6,519 bases of DNA, taken from the NCBI GenBank assembly GCA_937990205.1, contig CALKRO010000104.1:1-6519 (forward strand). The letters are read 5' to 3'. Below the pieces are notes generated by a model. The model did no database searches. It had not been told where the DNA came from and was given only the letters and a program-made list of their open reading frames with translations. This document shows, piece by piece, positions 4,535 through 6,519 of the stretch. How positions within the stretch are numbered: position 1 is the first letter of the stretch; each line of letters begins with the position of its first letter. The position numbers were made by a program, and so were the translations under genes. This DNA comes from an uncultured Candidatus Saccharibacteria bacterium. Lineage in GTDB: Bacteria > Patescibacteriota > Saccharimonadia > Saccharimonadales > Saccharimonadaceae.

Positions 4535-6519
4535 TTATTGTTCGACGCGTTTCATTGAGAGGGAGAGACGGCCCTTGTCGTCGATAGCTTCGAGGCGAAC
4601 TTTTACCTCATCACCTAGCTTCAAGACATCTTCGACTTTTTCGACGCGTTTGTCGGAAATCTGGGAGATATGCAGCATCCCATCGATGCCTGGCATAATA
4701 TTAACAAAAGCACCGAAATCTTTAATATTAACTACCTTACCAGTGTAGATTTTGCCAACTTCTGGCTCTTCGACGAGAGATTTAATCCATTCGACGGCAC
4801 GTTCGATTTTCGCAGCATCCGTACCAGAAACCGTAATTAAGCCAGAATCATCGATATCGACTTGAGCACCAGTTTCTGAGGTAATTTTGTTAATCATTTC
4901 CCCACCTTTACCGATGACAGCACCGATCTTATCCTGCTTGACCATTAATTTTTCGATACGTGGTGCGTATTCAGAAAGCTTGGCACGTGGAGCCGGAAGA
5001 ATAGATTTCAGGTGCTCCAAGATGAACATACGACCAGTGTGAGACTGCTTAATGGCCTGTTCAAGAATCGAGACTGGCAAGCCATGGACCTTCATGTCCA
5101 TTTGGAGAGCGGTAATGCCATTCTCAGTACCAGTGACCTTGAAGTCCATGTCACCAGCAAAATCTTCTGCATCCATAAGGTCAGTGAGGACGTGTGGAGT
5201 TTCACCGTCAAGCATCAAGCCCATAGCCACACCAGAGACCGGGCGCTTGATTGGCACGCCGGCATCCATAAGCGCGAGACAGGAAGAACAGGTGGCAGCC
5301 ATGGAGGTAGAACCGTTTTGAGACATAATTTCGGTAACTGAACGAATGGCGTATGGGAATTCTTCGATATCTGGAAGCACTGGAATAAGCGCACGTTCGG
5401 CGAGATAGCCGTGGCCGATTTCACGACGACCCGGGGCGCCAATACGACCAGTTTCACCGACAGTATAGCTTGGTGCATTATAGTGGTGCATATAGCGACG
5501 AGTACCATCAGTAACTTCCATGGTGTCGACAAGCTGAGAATAAGAAAGTGGAGCGAGAGTGACAATATTCATGGCCTGAGTGAGACCGCGGGTAAATAGA
5601 GAGGAACCGTGCACGCGTGGCAAAATACCAACCTGCGAACTGAGTGGACGAACTTCATCCAATTTGCGGCCATCTGGGCGAACGGATTCTTCGACGATAG
5701 CGCGGCGTACTTCATGATGAATAGCTAGTTCAAAGGCATCATGATAGGCAGATTGCAGATTAGCTTCATAATCGGCGATTTTTTCTTCATCAGTTTCACC
5801 CTGACCAAGCTCGAGCGCAAATTCGGCATCCATCTCAGCACGGAGTTCATCGGCGACACGCTTACGATCAAGTACGTTACCACGAATCTTAGTGCCGAGT
5901 TTACCATCTTCACCGACAAAATGAATCTTAGTCCAAGCGTCAACTTTTTCTTGAATAGCTGGATCTGGTAAGGCTAACTCAAATGGTTTTTCCACGATAT
6001 TTAGTTCGGCCTTCAAAGCTTTTTGAAGCTCGAGAGCTGGCTGAACCATCTCAACAGCCCAACGCATTGCATCAATAATAACTGATTCGGAAACTTCGTT
6101 CGCACCAGCTTCCACCATCATTACCTTATCGTCCTTCACGGCAACTACGAGATCAAGATCAGAAGCTTCGCGTTCTTCTGGACTGAGGAAGGCCTTGAAT
6201 TCGCCATTCACACGACCAATACGCACGCCAGCAATCGGACCACCAAAAGGCACGCCGGCATTCAAAAGAGCTGAAGAAGCGGCAACCATGGCGACCATAT
6301 CAGGACGGAAGCTTGGATCCATCGAGAGAACAGTGGTAACCACCTGAACTTCTTGGCGATAGCCTTTCGGGAAGAGAGGGCGAATTGGGCGATCGATCAA
6401 ACGACCGACCAGAATAGCTTCGTCGGCTGGCTTACCTTCACGCTTAATAAACTTTGAGCTAGAGATTTTGCCAGATGCGTAGAATTTTTCTTCGTAATCG
6501 ATCGAGAGCGGGAAGAAAT
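4535..6519 (-). CDS. pnp: Polynucleotide phosphorylase (5' end outside window)
   Basis: PNPase degrades RNA 3'-to-5' using phosphate, as a trimer in the cytoplasm. 661 residues are visible. The frame stays open to the window edge, so the TTG at 6398-6400 is internal, and about 60 N-terminal residues are missing by comparison with the E. coli protein. Numbering visible residues: the first RNase PH-like domain begins FFPLSIDYEE (1-10), followed by RLIDRPIRPLFPKGY (39-53); an all-helical linker; the second, catalytic RNase PH domain (about 277-509) with VGETGRIGAPGRREIGHG (353-370), NGSTSMA (401-407) and DFAGDMDFK (452-460), whose two key aspartates are present; a KH domain with GKGG (536-539); and an S1 domain (about 588-657) with DFGAFVNIMPGIDGMLHIS. 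All domains look intact. The gene often follows rpsO, which would lie beyond the window. Confidence 0.97.
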   Translation of the reverse strand, partial: FFPLSIDYEEKFYASGKISSSKFIKREGKPADEAILVGRLIDRPIRPLFPKGYRQEVQVVTTVLSMDPSFRPDMVAMVAASSALLNAGVPFGGPIAGVRIGRVNGEFKAFLSPEEREASDLDLVVAVKDDKVMMVEAGANEVSESVIIDAMRWAVEMVQPALELQKALKAELNIVEKPFELALPDPAIQEKVDAWTKIHFVGEDGKLGTKIRGNVLDRKRVADELRAEMDAEFALELGQGETDEEKIADYEANLQSAYHDAFELAIHHEVRRAIVEESVRPDGRKLDEVRPLSSQVGILPRVHGSSLFTRGLTQAMNIVTLAPLSYSQLVDTMEVTDGTRRYMHHYNAPSYTVGETGRIGAPGRREIGHGYLAERALIPVLPDIEEFPYAIRSVTEIMSQNGSTSMAATCSSCLALMDAGVPIKRPVSGVAMGLMLDGETPHVLTDLMDAEDFAGDMDFKVTGTENGITALQMDMKVHGLPVSILEQAIKQSHTGRMFILEHLKSILPAPRAKLSEYAPRIEKLMVKQDKIGAVIGKGGEMINKITSETGAQVDIDDSGLITVSGTDAAKIERAVEWIKSLVEEPEVGKIYTGKVVNIKDFGAFVNIMPGIDGMLHISQISDKRVEKVEDVLKLGDEVKVRLEAIDDKGRLSLSMKRVEQ

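Noticed and set aside
4543..4650. Repeated CGACGCGTTT at 4543 and 4641
   Set aside because: Both copies are in pnp coding sequence and encode similar KRVE peptides in the S1 domain; two short copies are not a repeat element.
5012..5341. Long plus-strand open frames inside pnp
   Set aside because: They lie opposite conserved PNPase catalytic sequence, have no recognisable domain and no supporting ribosome-binding site, so they are shadows of the real gene.

Overview
The window is a compact piece of a bacterial chromosome devoted mostly to translation and RNA turnover. It has nine protein genes, two of them cut by the window edges. The genes are small, intergenic gaps are short, and every visible stop codon is TAA. 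Several traits suggest a reduced-genome lineage of the Candidate Phyla Radiation (Patescibacteria), possibly Saccharibacteria: short S18, a TlyA-type methyltransferase without its S4 domain, no L9 gene after rpsR, and two unrecognised membrane-anchored proteins. That placement is an inference from gene style, not from a marker comparison.

Layout from left to right. Positions 1-352 (+) hold the C-terminal end of ribonuclease J. A hairpin at 354-384 can terminate transcription from both sides. A minus-strand operon then runs leftward from a promoter near 3490-3498: rpsF (S6), ssb, rpsR (S18), efp (EF-P), a tlyA-like methyltransferase gene, and a gene for a membrane-anchored protein of unknown function. 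Gaps shrink along the operon from 25-27 bp to 11, 4 and 1 bp. The last gene also has its own near-consensus promoter inside the end of the tlyA-like gene, placed so that its transcript would be almost leaderless.

A 198-bp divergent intergenic region (3428-3625) carries the rpsF promoter and a leader hairpin on one strand. On the other strand it carries a promoter for a second membrane-anchored unknown protein (3626-4384, +). That gene converges on pnp (polynucleotide phosphorylase, 4535 to beyond 6519, minus strand), and each has its own hairpin terminator in the 150-bp gap between them.

Functionally, S6 and S18 are partners in the 30S platform, SSB is their usual operon companion, EF-P rescues ribosomes stalled at prolines, and the TlyA-like enzyme probably methylates rRNA. 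RNase J and PNPase on either side are the main 5'-to-3' and 3'-to-5' RNA-degrading enzymes. I found no mobile element, CRISPR array, tRNA or rRNA, and no clear new defence or metabolic system. The points most worth checking are the arginine-tipped EF-P, the S4-less TlyA, the hidden promoter at 1195-1223, the rpsF leader hairpin and the two unknown membrane proteins.
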